Part shown: piece by piece, positions 1-7,782 of the stretch
Layout of the letters: the number at the start of each line of letters is the position of its first letter
Position numbering within the stretch: position 1 is the stretch's first letter
Source: JBLHKT01 sp043101615
Lineage (GTDB): Bacteria > Planctomycetota > Phycisphaerae > Phycisphaerales > UBA1924
Reading direction: 5' to 3'
Assembly (NCBI GenBank): GCA_043101615.1
Contig: JBICID010000128.1
Location: 7,768-71,767 of the forward strand
Length of the DNA: 64,000 nt
Notes under the pieces: model-generated
The model's input: the letters and a program-made list of their open reading frames with translations, nothing else
What the model was told of the DNA's origin: nothing
The model's database searches: none
Position numbers and translations under genes: made by a program

Positions 1-36
1 CCTGTCGCGGTGTGAGTTCCGTGTGGGGCTCGCCGC

Positions 37-1194
37 TCATGCGCCGTCACCCGCGCGAGCGTCGGCCCCCGGGGGCGAGCTCCCGTATTCGAGCAGCGCC
101 ATCACACCGAACACCAGCGCGATGAGCACCCCCAGCAGCACGGCTTGAGTCGGGTCGCTCCGGACCAGCAGCACACCCGCGACCGCGGTCAGCATCGTGA
201 ACCCGTAGATCACGCCCATCGCCGCGCGCGTGCTCAACCCTCGCCTGACCAGCCGGTGCGAGAAGTGCTGCAGGTCTCCCTTGAACGGGCTCTTGCCCTG
301 CGACAGCCGGATCAGCGTCACGCTCGTGAAGTCGTACAGCGGGACTCCCAGCACCACCAGCGGCATCAGCAGCGCGTACCACCGCCCGCTCTCGAACGGC
401 TCGCCACCAGCCGACTCGGGCACGAAGGTCGTCCGCACCGTCAGGAAGGCCAGCAGGAACCCCAGCACCAGCGAGCCGCCGTCGCCCATGAACAGCCTCG
501 CCGGCGGGAAGTTCCAGACAAGGAAGCCCAGCGACGCGCCGCACACCAGCGCCAGCACGCCCGCGACGAACCACTGCCCCTGCATCAGCGTCGAGGCCAT
601 GAACCCGCCCGAGGCGATCGCCGCGACCCCGCCCGCGTACCCGTCCATGTTGTCGATGAAGTTCATCGCGTTGGTCACGCACACGATCCACAGCACCGTG
701 ACAAGCATCGACAGCCAAGCGCCGCCAGCGATCGGGTCCAGCATGGTCAGCAGCCGAGTGTCCATGGGCCACGCCACGAGCACCGCGGGGATCGCCATGA
801 TCACCAGCTTGCCCATCGCTCCCAGCGGGCGCCGGTCGTCGATCAGGCCGAGCACGTGCAGCAGCAGGGCCGATCCGATGAGCCAGAGCCCGAGTGGCGC
901 CTCGGACCGCACGCCACGGATCAGCTCGATGTGCCCGATCAGGACGTCCGGGCACCGCTCCTCGTCGCTCCAGACCAGGCTGAGCAGCAGCACCGCGAGC
1001 ATCGGCGCCAGGATCGCGATCGTGATCCCGATCCCGCCCGTGTTCGGGATCGCCCGCCGGGCCATCTTCTGCTGGCCGGCCATCGCCTCGGTATCGAGAG
1101 CGCCGGCCCGCAGGCTCAGCGAGCGCACGATCCCGCACCCTGCCGCGGACAGCAGCAACGCAACCGGGACCAGGCTCAGCACGAGCGTGTGCAT
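37..1194 (-). CDS. MraY/WecA-family polyprenyl-phosphate glycosyl-1-phosphate transferase
   Basis: A 385-residue polytopic membrane protein of glycosyltransferase family 4 (MraY/WecA/TagO type), which moves a sugar-1-phosphate from a UDP-sugar to undecaprenyl phosphate on the inner face of the membrane. Visible motifs are NAMNFIDNMDGYAGG (the Asp-rich catalytic loop), FPPARLFMGDGGSLVLGF, and a basic cytoplasmic loop with QHFSHRLVRRG. Hydrophobic segments fill the rest. The HxxH-type loop and the absence of peptidoglycan neighbours favour a WecA-like role in surface polysaccharide over MraY, but the sugar cannot be read from sequence. It starts with ATG 13 bases downstream of the TIGR02206 gene stop, so the two are probably co-transcribed. 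Confidence 0.88.
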   Translation of the reverse strand: MHTLVLSLVPVALLLSAAGCGIVRSLSLRAGALDTEAMAGQQKMARRAIPNTGGIGITIAILAPMLAVLLLSLVWSDEERCPDVLIGHIELIRGVRSEAPLGLWLIGSALLLHVLGLIDDRRPLGAMGKLVIMAIPAVLVAWPMDTRLLTMLDPIAGGAWLSMLVTVLWIVCVTNAMNFIDNMDGYAGGVAAIASGGFMASTLMQGQWFVAGVLALVCGASLGFLVWNFPPARLFMGDGGSLVLGFLLAFLTVRTTFVPESAGGEPFESGRWYALLMPLVVLGVPLYDFTSVTLIRLSQGKSPFKGDLQHFSHRLVRRGLSTRAAMGVIYGFTMLTAVAGVLLVRSDPTQAVLLGVLIALVFGVMALLEYGSSPPGADARAGDGA

Positions 1195-1206
1195 CGGGCG
1201 ATGGTA

Positions 1207-1968
1207 TCAGGACGCCGCTTGCGGCTCGGTCTGTCTCCGGGCCGCGATCAGCCACGGCAGCAGCGCCAGGAACTGCGCGAGCGCCGCCAGCGCGCACAGC
1301 GCCAGCACCCGCCAGGGCCAGGGCGGCAACGCGTGCAGGATCGTCTTTTTCTCGGGCAGCTCCCGCCCCACGTACCCGTAGTTCGTCCCCCGGATCTCGT
1401 TGAAGCCCACCATCGACAGCACGTACACCACGCCGACGATCACCGCGGCCCCGTAGTCGCGCCAGCCGGGGCGGTAGCGACGCACCCAGACCTCGTACAC
1501 CGCCGAGCCCACGATCTGGGTGTGCCCGATCCAGAAGAACCAGTACTGCGCGCTGGCGTACCCCTCGCTGAGCACCGGGGTGAAGAAGGCCTGCGTCGAC
1601 AGCCCGATCCCCCAGAAGTACAGCACCGCCCGCCACCGCCAGTCGGCGGTCAGCAGCGCGACCACCGCGATCCACCCGCCCAGGTCGCACACGTGGAACG
1701 GCAGGCTGACCGCGAAGTCGAAGTTGGCCGGAAGGCAGTACCAGACCGTGGTGATCGTCTGCGTCACGATGATCGAGGCGGTCCAGAAGAGCCGGACCAG
1801 CGCCTCGTACCGGCGGTCCCTGTGCACGCCCGCGAGGCAGACGCCAAGGATGACCGCCGTGAAGGCCCCCGCGGTCAGCCAGTGAAAGCCTGTGAACGCG
1901 TGAAACTCCGAGGCCCAGTCGTACGCCGGAGCGGGCGGTGCGGGGTTGGCAGGGGTCGCGGGGGTCAT
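1207..1968 (-). CDS. TIGR02206 (YwaF-like) family integral membrane protein, copy 2
   Basis: A 253-residue membrane protein with about six hydrophobic helices. It matches the TIGR02206/YwaF family by the conserved LPFHVCDLGGW segment, the FFWIGHTQIV segment and the signature GTNYGYVGRELP near the C-terminus. Family function is unknown. A paralogue with the same signatures lies immediately upstream in transcription order, so this is a tandem duplication within one minus-strand run that also includes the phosphoglycosyl transferase. Confidence 0.8.
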   Translation of the reverse strand: MTPATPANPAPPAPAYDWASEFHAFTGFHWLTAGAFTAVILGVCLAGVHRDRRYEALVRLFWTASIIVTQTITTVWYCLPANFDFAVSLPFHVCDLGGWIAVVALLTADWRWRAVLYFWGIGLSTQAFFTPVLSEGYASAQYWFFWIGHTQIVGSAVYEVWVRRYRPGWRDYGAAVIVGVVYVLSMVGFNEIRGTNYGYVGRELPEKKTILHALPPWPWRVLALCALAALAQFLALLPWLIAARRQTEPQAAS

Positions 1969-1983
1969 GGTGGGGAGGGGGTC

Positions 1984-2793
1984 CTAGCGGGGGTGGCAGG
2001 TGGCGGGATTCTCAACCCCGTTCGAGGTGGCGATGTTCCACGTGGAACGCTTGCGGCGTTTGTGCGCACGAACACCCCAGGCACACCAGTACAGGGCCAA
2101 CATCAGCGCCTGCGCGCCCGCGATCATCAGCAGGGGGCGCTCGGGCCAGTCGCCCAGGGCGTCCACGACCGACGAGGCCGCGTACTCGCCCCTGCCCAGG
2201 TACGAGTAGTTCGTGCCCAGCCACAGGTTGATGGGGATGACCAGCCCGGCGTACACCATCCCCCAGAGAGCCGCGAAGCCCCAGTCCCGGAACCGCGGCC
2301 CCCACGCGTGCACCGCGATCGCGTAGACCGCGGTGCCCACGATCATGGTGTGCCCGACCCAGTACAGCCAGAAGTCCACGCTGGCGAGCCCGAAGTCCCA
2401 CATGGGTGTGACGAAGCCCTGCGTCGAGAGGCCCAGGCCCCAGAAGAAGACGATCGACCGGAGGCGACGGTGCTGGGAGATCAGGGCGAACGGGGCGGCC
2501 CAGCCGACCAGCCGGCACAGGTGCAGCGGGAGGGACTCGTTGAGATCGAAATTCGACGGGAGCAGACGCCACACGGTCGCGAAGGCCTGCCATGCGAGCA
2601 TGGTCCAGGCGATGGTGTACCGGAATGTGCGCTCTGATTCGACGGACCGGGCCAGCAGGCGTCGCCCCGCGAGGCACCAGGCGACCATCACGAGGAGGCA
2701 CGACCCGGCCGCCACGGCGTGGAAAAGGCCGTACGGCTCGAAGTGGTGAAACCAGCCCGGGTCGGGCGTGGGTTGTGCGGCGGGCGGTGCCAT
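1984..2793 (-). CDS. TIGR02206 (YwaF-like) family integral membrane protein, copy 1
   Basis: A 269-residue paralogue of the next gene downstream, with the same order of elements: LPLHLCRLVGWAAPF, a STQGFVTPMWDFG loop, YWVGHTMIVGTAVY and GTNYSYLGRGE. It has about six to seven membrane helices and a short, basic cytoplasmic C-terminal tail (RAHKRRKRS). Both copies keep the His and Trp residues of the membrane core, which argues that both are functional. The substrate or partner is unknown. It is the first gene of a three-gene minus-strand run (15-base gap to copy 2). Confidence 0.8.
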   Translation of the reverse strand: MAPPAAQPTPDPGWFHHFEPYGLFHAVAAGSCLLVMVAWCLAGRRLLARSVESERTFRYTIAWTMLAWQAFATVWRLLPSNFDLNESLPLHLCRLVGWAAPFALISQHRRLRSIVFFWGLGLSTQGFVTPMWDFGLASVDFWLYWVGHTMIVGTAVYAIAVHAWGPRFRDWGFAALWGMVYAGLVIPINLWLGTNYSYLGRGEYAASSVVDALGDWPERPLLMIAGAQALMLALYWCAWGVRAHKRRKRSTWNIATSNGVENPATCHPR

Positions 2794-2810
2794 GGGAGCA
2801 ATCTATCGCC

Positions 2811-3974
2811 TCAGGCGCCGGACGGGGCGGACTCGTGGCGCAGCTGCCCGCAGGCCGCGGCGATGTCGCGTCCGCGGCTCGCCCGGATGTGGCAGTTCAG
2901 CCCGCGCTCGCGCAGGATCCTCTGGAAGTGGTGCACGCTGTCGCCCGCGGGTCTTTCGAAGGGCAGGCCGGCGACTTCGTTGTAGCGGATGAGGTTGATG
3001 TTGCCCCGCAGCTTCTTCGCGACGGTGGCGAGCTGGTTGGCGTGTTCGGGCTGGTCGTTGACGCCAGCAAGGAGAATGTACTCCAGCGTGATCTCGCGTC
3101 CGGTCTTCTTGAACCAGGTCTGGCAGGCTGCGAGGAGCTCGTCGATGGTGGTGTAGTCGCTCCAGGGGATGAGTTTCCTGCGGAGCTCGTCGTTGGGGGC
3201 GTGGAGCGAGAGGGCGAGGGTGACGGGGAGCTCGAGTTCCGCAGCGAGTTTCTCGATCGCTTTGGGCAGGCCGACGGTGGAGACGGTGATCTTGCGGGCC
3301 GAGATGCCCATGCCCCACGGTGCTGCCAGAGTACGGACTGCCTGCACGGTGGCCCTGAAGATGGCCAGCGGCTCGCCCATGCCCATGAAGACGATGTTGG
3401 TGAGCCGGTCCACGCCCTCCAGGCGTGCGAGCCGCCAGGCCTGCTCGACGACGCGTCCGGCGGAGAGGTTGCCGTCGAGCCCGCCCAAGCCGGTGGCGCA
3501 GAACTTGCACCCGACGGGGCAGCCGACCTGGGTCGAGATGCACGCGGTGCGACGCGCCCCGGTGGGGTCCTCGCTGGGGATCATGACGCACTCGGTCTGG
3601 CGGCTGGTGTCGGAGTACGGCATCTCCTGCCCGACGATGGGCAGGCGGGTGTCGTGATCGACGCTGGCCTCGGACGCGCTCACGCCGGGATCGCCGGGGG
3701 TGAGATCGTCCGGCCACTCGATGAGGAGTTTTTGCGTGCCGTCGGTGGCGAGCTGGTGGGCGACGGTGGGGCCGGAGAGGAAGACCATCTCGCTGGCGAG
3801 CAGGTCGCGGTCCTTGCCCGCGAGGTTGGTCATGGCGTGCGGGTCCACGACGCCTTTCTCGTAGACCCATTCGAGGATCTGCTTGGCGCGGAACTTCGGG
3901 AGGCCCCTGTCGGCGCACCACGCTCCGAGCGAGTCGGGCGTGTGGTCGAAGATATGGTCGGCGGGGTGCTGCAC
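2811..3974 (-). CDS. rlmN: Dual-specificity 23S rRNA/tRNA m2A methyltransferase RlmN
   Basis: Radical SAM methyltransferase of the RlmN/Cfr family, which methylates C2 of A2503 in 23S rRNA and A37 in tRNA. The iron-sulfur motif CPVGCKFC supplies C152, C156 and C159; C145 (RTACIS) and the C-terminal Cys in RGRDIAAACGQL are the methyl-carrier and resolving cysteines known from the family. GMGEPL, the SAM-binding motif, is present. Residues 85-125 form a longer loop than usual. The GTG start at 3974 was chosen because AGAGAA lies six bases upstream; it begins just after the ispH stop at 3977-3979, so the pair looks translationally coupled. Length is 387 residues, normal for the family. Confidence 0.93.
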   Translation of the reverse strand: MQHPADHIFDHTPDSLGAWCADRGLPKFRAKQILEWVYEKGVVDPHAMTNLAGKDRDLLASEMVFLSGPTVAHQLATDGTQKLLIEWPDDLTPGDPGVSASEASVDHDTRLPIVGQEMPYSDTSRQTECVMIPSEDPTGARRTACISTQVGCPVGCKFCATGLGGLDGNLSAGRVVEQAWRLARLEGVDRLTNIVFMGMGEPLAIFRATVQAVRTLAAPWGMGISARKITVSTVGLPKAIEKLAAELELPVTLALSLHAPNDELRRKLIPWSDYTTIDELLAACQTWFKKTGREITLEYILLAGVNDQPEHANQLATVAKKLRGNINLIRYNEVAGLPFERPAGDSVHHFQRILRERGLNCHIRASRGRDIAAACGQLRHESAPSGA

Positions 3975-3976
3975 GA

Positions 3977-5017
3977 TCAGTTCTCTGCGATCGCGAGCGG
4001 TTCGGCATCGGCGCCGTAGGTCTTGGCCGAGATGGTGGGGGCCTGCACGCGGACCATGCGGTCCTTGTGGTCGATGCCGCGGTCCGCCATGACGTCCTTG
4101 AGCGTTTTGGGCAGGCCGAACTCGACCGACTCCTCGTAGACGTCGGCGACGTAGAGCGTGGCGTCGAAACTGTCCACGAACCAGCGGCAGATCTCGGCGA
4201 CGAGGTCTTCGGGGGCCGAGGCGCCAGCGGTGAGCATGACCGTCTCGATGCCGTCGAACCACGATTGGTCCAGCCCGGACACGTCGTCGATGAGCCTGGC
4301 GGGCGTGCCCGCGGTCTCGGAGATCTCGGTCAGGCGCTTGGAGTTGGAGGAGTTGATGGACCCGACAACGAGCGTGAGGTCGCACCTGGGCGCAATCTGT
4401 CGCACGGCGTGCTGGCGGTTGGTCGTCGCGTAGCAGATGTCCTCGGAGGGTGGTGCCTTGATGTTGGGGAAGGCCCGCTTGAGCGCGTCGATGATGATCG
4501 CGGCGTCGTCGGTGGAGAGTGTGGTCTGGGTGAGGTAGACGAGGCGGTCGGGGTCGTGGATATGGAGGTTGGGGATGTCGTCGGGGGTCTCGACAACCTG
4601 GATGGCGTCGGGGGCCTCGCCGCGGGTGCCGATGACCTCTTGGTGATCGGCGTGACCGATGAGCAGGATCTGGAGTCCCTTGCGGGCGTAGCGGATGGCT
4701 TCGGAGTGGACCTTTGTGACCAGAGGGCAGGTTGCGTCGATGCTGGTGAGATTGCGTGCGTCGGCCTGGGCCCGCACGGCGGGAGAGACGCCGTGGGCGC
4801 TGAAGACGACGACCTCGCCCTCGGGGATGTCGTTGACGTCCTCGACGAAGACGACGCCGCGTGACTTGAAGCGGTTGACGACGTGGGTGTTGTGGACGAT
4901 GTCGTGGTAGACGTAGACGGGCTCGCCCTGGAAGACGTCGATGACCTGATCGACGACGTCGATGGCCATCTGGACTCCGGCGCAGAAGCCGCGTGGGTTG
5001 GCGAGGACGATCTTCAT
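3977..5017 (-). CDS. ispH: 4-hydroxy-3-methylbut-2-enyl diphosphate reductase
   Basis: IspH (LytB) carries out the last step of the MEP pathway, reducing HMBPP to IPP and DMAPP with a 4Fe-4S cluster. The 346-residue protein has the three cluster cysteines: C12 in NPRGFCAG, C97 in DATCPLV and C195 in DICYATTNRQ. Substrate-binding motifs DIVHNTHVV (H42), SAHGVSP and TQTTLSTD are present. The ATG at 5017 gives the canonical MKIVLANPRGFCAG start. It is followed by rlmN and divergent from a squalene/phytoene synthase gene across a 144-base region, so the isoprenoid-supply and isoprenoid-using genes face each other. Confidence 0.95.
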   Translation of the reverse strand: MKIVLANPRGFCAGVQMAIDVVDQVIDVFQGEPVYVYHDIVHNTHVVNRFKSRGVVFVEDVNDIPEGEVVVFSAHGVSPAVRAQADARNLTSIDATCPLVTKVHSEAIRYARKGLQILLIGHADHQEVIGTRGEAPDAIQVVETPDDIPNLHIHDPDRLVYLTQTTLSTDDAAIIIDALKRAFPNIKAPPSEDICYATTNRQHAVRQIAPRCDLTLVVGSINSSNSKRLTEISETAGTPARLIDDVSGLDQSWFDGIETVMLTAGASAPEDLVAEICRWFVDSFDATLYVADVYEESVEFGLPKTLKDVMADRGIDHKDRMVRVQAPTISAKTYGADAEPLAIAEN

Positions 5018-5161
5018 GGGCGGGGCGGGTCTGGTGGTGCTCCGTGGACGGTTCGTGGGAAAGGGGTCTGGTGATGCTAGGGTGAGGGCCCGCTCGCGAC
5101 CGGGGCCCCGGCGATCGGTACGATGCGTGCGCGTGGGCGAGTTCAGTGGTTGAGGGAACGG

Positions 5162-6100
5162 ATGCCGACCGAACCGGACAAGAGCGCCAGGCTCTTCGAG
5201 AACAAGCTGGACGGGACCGCGGCCGAGATGCTGAAGCGGTCGCACCACGCCTGCCGGCTGGCGGCCAGGCGTGCCTCGACCACGATCTACCCGGGGCTGC
5301 GTCTGCTGCCCGAGCCGAGGCGGTCGGCGGCGATCGCGCTGTACACGTGGAAGCGTCGGGTGGACGACGCCGCGGACACGGACGGGCTGGTGGAGTCGCG
5401 CCGGGTGGAGCTGGCTCGGCTGCGGGACATGACGGCCCGGACGCACGCGGGTCGTCCGCCGTCGAACTCGGAGGACTTCTGGCTGGCGCTGGGGGAGGTG
5501 TTCGCGACCTGCGACATCCCGCTGGAGTGGCTGGAGGCGGTGCTGGACGGTGCGGACTGGGACCTGGCGCGGGGGGTGATCCGGACCGAGCAGGAGCTGG
5601 AGCTGTACTGCTATCGGGTGGCCTCGACGGTGATGATGGCGCTGGTGCGGATCGTGGGGCTGGCGCAGGGTGCGGACGAGGGCGCCGCCCTCGACCTGGC
5701 CAAGAAGCGCGGGCTGGCGCTGCAGCTGACCGACATCGTGCGGGACTTCGGCGAGGACTACGACTCGTACCCCAGGCGACAGTACATCCCGGCGGAGGCG
5801 TTCCAGGCGGCGGGGCTGAAGCCCAACGCGATGCGGGTCTGGATGCCCGAGGAGCAGTGCGAGCGTTTGGCGCTCGAGTGGATCGAGCTGGCGGAGGGGG
5901 CGTACGCGTCTTCGGAGGGGCTGGAGGGGCTGCTTGATCCCGGGGCCCGCCGGTGCGTTCGGCTGATGACCGCGCTGGGGCGTGAGACGCTCGCGGAGCT
6001 GCGACGGCATCCGTCCCGGATGGTTCGGGGCGGGCCGGCGGGCGTGAGCGCGGCGAGGCGGACGCGACTCGGGCTCGCGACGCGGTTCACGAAAGCTTAA
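5162..6100 (+). CDS. Squalene/phytoene synthase family protein
   Basis: A 312-residue head-to-head prenyl synthase. The first Asp-rich motif is DDAAD (D68, D69, D72) and the second is DIVRDFGED (D191, D195, D199), both binding Mg2+-diphosphate; the downstream Y(I)P segment RRQYIP is also typical. It joins two farnesyl or geranylgeranyl diphosphates, leading to hopanoids or carotenoids. Sequence alone does not separate squalene (HpnC/HpnD) from phytoene synthase, and no partner hpn or crt gene lies in the window. The ATG at 5162 was chosen because GAGGGA precedes it; a start at 5123 would add 13 residues not expected in the family. It faces ispH. Confidence 0.88.
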   Translation: MPTEPDKSARLFENKLDGTAAEMLKRSHHACRLAARRASTTIYPGLRLLPEPRRSAAIALYTWKRRVDDAADTDGLVESRRVELARLRDMTARTHAGRPPSNSEDFWLALGEVFATCDIPLEWLEAVLDGADWDLARGVIRTEQELELYCYRVASTVMMALVRIVGLAQGADEGAALDLAKKRGLALQLTDIVRDFGEDYDSYPRRQYIPAEAFQAAGLKPNAMRVWMPEEQCERLALEWIELAEGAYASSEGLEGLLDPGARRCVRLMTALGRETLAELRRHPSRMVRGGPAGVSAARRTRLGLATRFTKA

Positions 6101-6204
6101 CGCGGGGCGGGCGAGGCGGTTCGATCCGCCTGAATCCGAGCGAAACGGCCCGGATCTGTTCGCAGTCTGCGAGGCGTGCGGTCTGAACACGGGTCCGCGG
6201 CGTG

Positions 6205-6211
6205 CTACACT
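6205..6211 (+). promoter_or_regulatory. -10-like element CTACACT
   Basis: CTACACT lies 59 bases upstream of the ATG of the small anchored protein and resembles a TAnnnT -10 box. No -35 match is seen 16-18 bases upstream. It is included because similar elements recur upstream of other genes in the window. Confidence 0.3.
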
Positions 6212-6270
6212 CGTGCCAGCACGCGCTGGAGCCGCGTGCGATCGTGTCGGCCCGTTGGAGGTGTGCGCCC

Positions 6271-6672
6271 ATGGGGCAGGTGAAACCCTGGCAGATCGTG
6301 CTGATCGTGGTGGCGGTGGTCGTGTGCGGTGTGTCCGTGGGCATGACGATGTTCGGCGGCGAGCCGATCGCGCTGGGGGACCGGATCGAGATGGCGGACG
6401 TTGTGACGGGCGACCGGTACTGGATCGATGTGAGCGGGAACCGTCGGGGGACGTTCCCGGCCAAGCACCCCGAGACGGGGATGCGGACGCTGGTCCGGAT
6501 CCACGAGCAGGAGGACGGGACGTGGTCGTCGGACGAGATCGGGGCCGCGGCGGGGATGCTGGAGGGGTCCGGGAAGGACCCGCGGGAGTTGTTCGAGGCG
6601 GTGGAGTCATTCCAGAACGGGACGATCCGTGTCAGCCAGGCGGATCCGAAGAAGTACGTCCCCGGGGGCTGA
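6271..6672 (+). CDS. Small single-pass anchored protein, unknown function
   Basis: A 133-residue protein. Residues 7-25 form one membrane helix (IVLIVVAVVVCGVSVGMTM), followed by an extracytoplasmic domain of about 105 residues rich in charged and polar residues. No family is recognised. The ATG at 6271 is preceded by GGAGGTG at seven bases; an earlier in-frame ATG at 6202 lacks such a site. It ends three bases before the H-X9-DG prepilin-like gene, so it is probably co-expressed with it. The domain might be a partner or chaperone of the pilin-like protein, but nothing in the sequence shows this. Confidence 0.7.
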   Translation: MGQVKPWQIVLIVVAVVVCGVSVGMTMFGGEPIALGDRIEMADVVTGDRYWIDVSGNRRGTFPAKHPETGMRTLVRIHEQEDGTWSSDEIGAAAGMLEGSGKDPRELFEAVESFQNGTIRVSQADPKKYVPGG

Positions 6673-6675
6673 GCC

Positions 6676-7782
6676 ATGAGAGCGATGAGCATGACGAATT
6701 CTGATTCACGAACCGGCGAGAGCCGCGGGTTCACGCTGATCGAGCTGCTGGTGGTGATCGCGATCATCGCCCTCCTGATCGGGATCCTGCTGCCGGCGCT
6801 GGGCAAGGCGCGCGAGTCGGCGAGGGGGCTGGTGTGCGCCGCGAGCCAGCGCAACCTGATGCAGTTCCAGCAGTACTACATGAACGACAACCGGGACTAC
6901 ATCTCGAGCCCGAACACCTCTGCGGCGTCGTACTTCGTGCTCAACGACAACGGCTCGCTGAACGAGACCGCGACACGCCAGGAGCTGGTGTTCGACACGA
7001 CCTCGACGACCCCGACCAGCACCCACGACTGGATCAGCCCGATCGCGGGCGACTCGCTGAACTGGTCGCCCAACCGGGCGGAGCGGACGTTCCAGATCTT
7101 CAACGGCGAGGTCTCCTGCCCGACGACGCGGAACATCATCAACGACGCGGTGTACACCAACAAGTCCGTGCCGGACCTGGACGAGTTCGAGCGGATCAAC
7201 ATCGACCGCGGGTACCGGGCCATCAGCTACCTGATGTCCTCGACCTGGTTCTCGCAGGGCCCGACCGAGTTCCGGGGCATCGGGCGCGGGGGCGGCGGCA
7301 CCCGGCTGCCGATCTACGAGCAGTTCTACGCCGACACGATCGAGAAGCGCGGTGCGTACCTCCGGGTGGACCTCGTCGCCATCCAGCCCGCGACCAAGGT
7401 GCTGTTCGCCGACGGCACGCGGTACCTGGCCACCGGCACGGGGCTGGACTTCGACGCCGCGGCCGACCCGGGCTCGTACGGCTCGTTCACCTCGCAGCCC
7501 CCGACCAAGAAGTGGTCGACCCCGTGGTCGGGCGAGTCGCCGAACCCGAGCGTGACGACCCCGGACAACGAGGAGCTGTCGTACCGGCACAACGAGGGGA
7601 TGAACGCGTCGTACCTGGACGGGCACGTCGACTTCCTCCGCAAGGAGGAGTCCCGCAACCCGGACCTGTGGCACCCGTCGGGCGCCTCGGTGAACAGCCG
7701 CACGGCCCGCAGCCAGCTCCACACCCAGACACTCGAGTACATCGAGAGCAAGACCCGGGACAACGAGTACGTCATCCCGTGA
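6676..7782 (+). CDS. Prepilin-type protein with H-X9-DG motif (DUF1559-like)
   Basis: A 368-residue secreted prepilin-like protein of the type expanded in planctomycetes. The N-terminus has the type III signal SRGFTLIELLVVIAIIALL, with Gly at -1 and Glu at +5 for prepilin peptidase cleavage and methylation. Near the C-terminus HNEGMNASYLDGHVDF contains His, nine residues, then Asp-Gly, which is the H-X9-DG motif. The middle is polar and Asn/Ser/Thr-rich. ATG codons at 6676, 6685 and 6691 are all possible. The stop overlaps the GTG of the M20 dipeptidase (GTGA), so the two are coupled. Cleavage would need the peptidase encoded at 41441. Confidence 0.85.
   Translation: MRAMSMTNSDSRTGESRGFTLIELLVVIAIIALLIGILLPALGKARESARGLVCAASQRNLMQFQQYYMNDNRDYISSPNTSAASYFVLNDNGSLNETATRQELVFDTTSTTPTSTHDWISPIAGDSLNWSPNRAERTFQIFNGEVSCPTTRNIINDAVYTNKSVPDLDEFERINIDRGYRAISYLMSSTWFSQGPTEFRGIGRGGGGTRLPIYEQFYADTIEKRGAYLRVDLVAIQPATKVLFADGTRYLATGTGLDFDAAADPGSYGSFTSQPPTKKWSTPWSGESPNPSVTTPDNEELSYRHNEGMNASYLDGHVDFLRKEESRNPDLWHPSGASVNSRTARSQLHTQTLEYIESKTRDNEYVIP

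Noticed and set aside
145..2637. Long plus-strand open frame (830 codons) across the first two kilobases
   Set aside because: It is antisense to the transferase and TIGR02206 genes, Arg/Gln/His/Pro-rich, and without family motifs; this is a shadow of GC-rich coding DNA.
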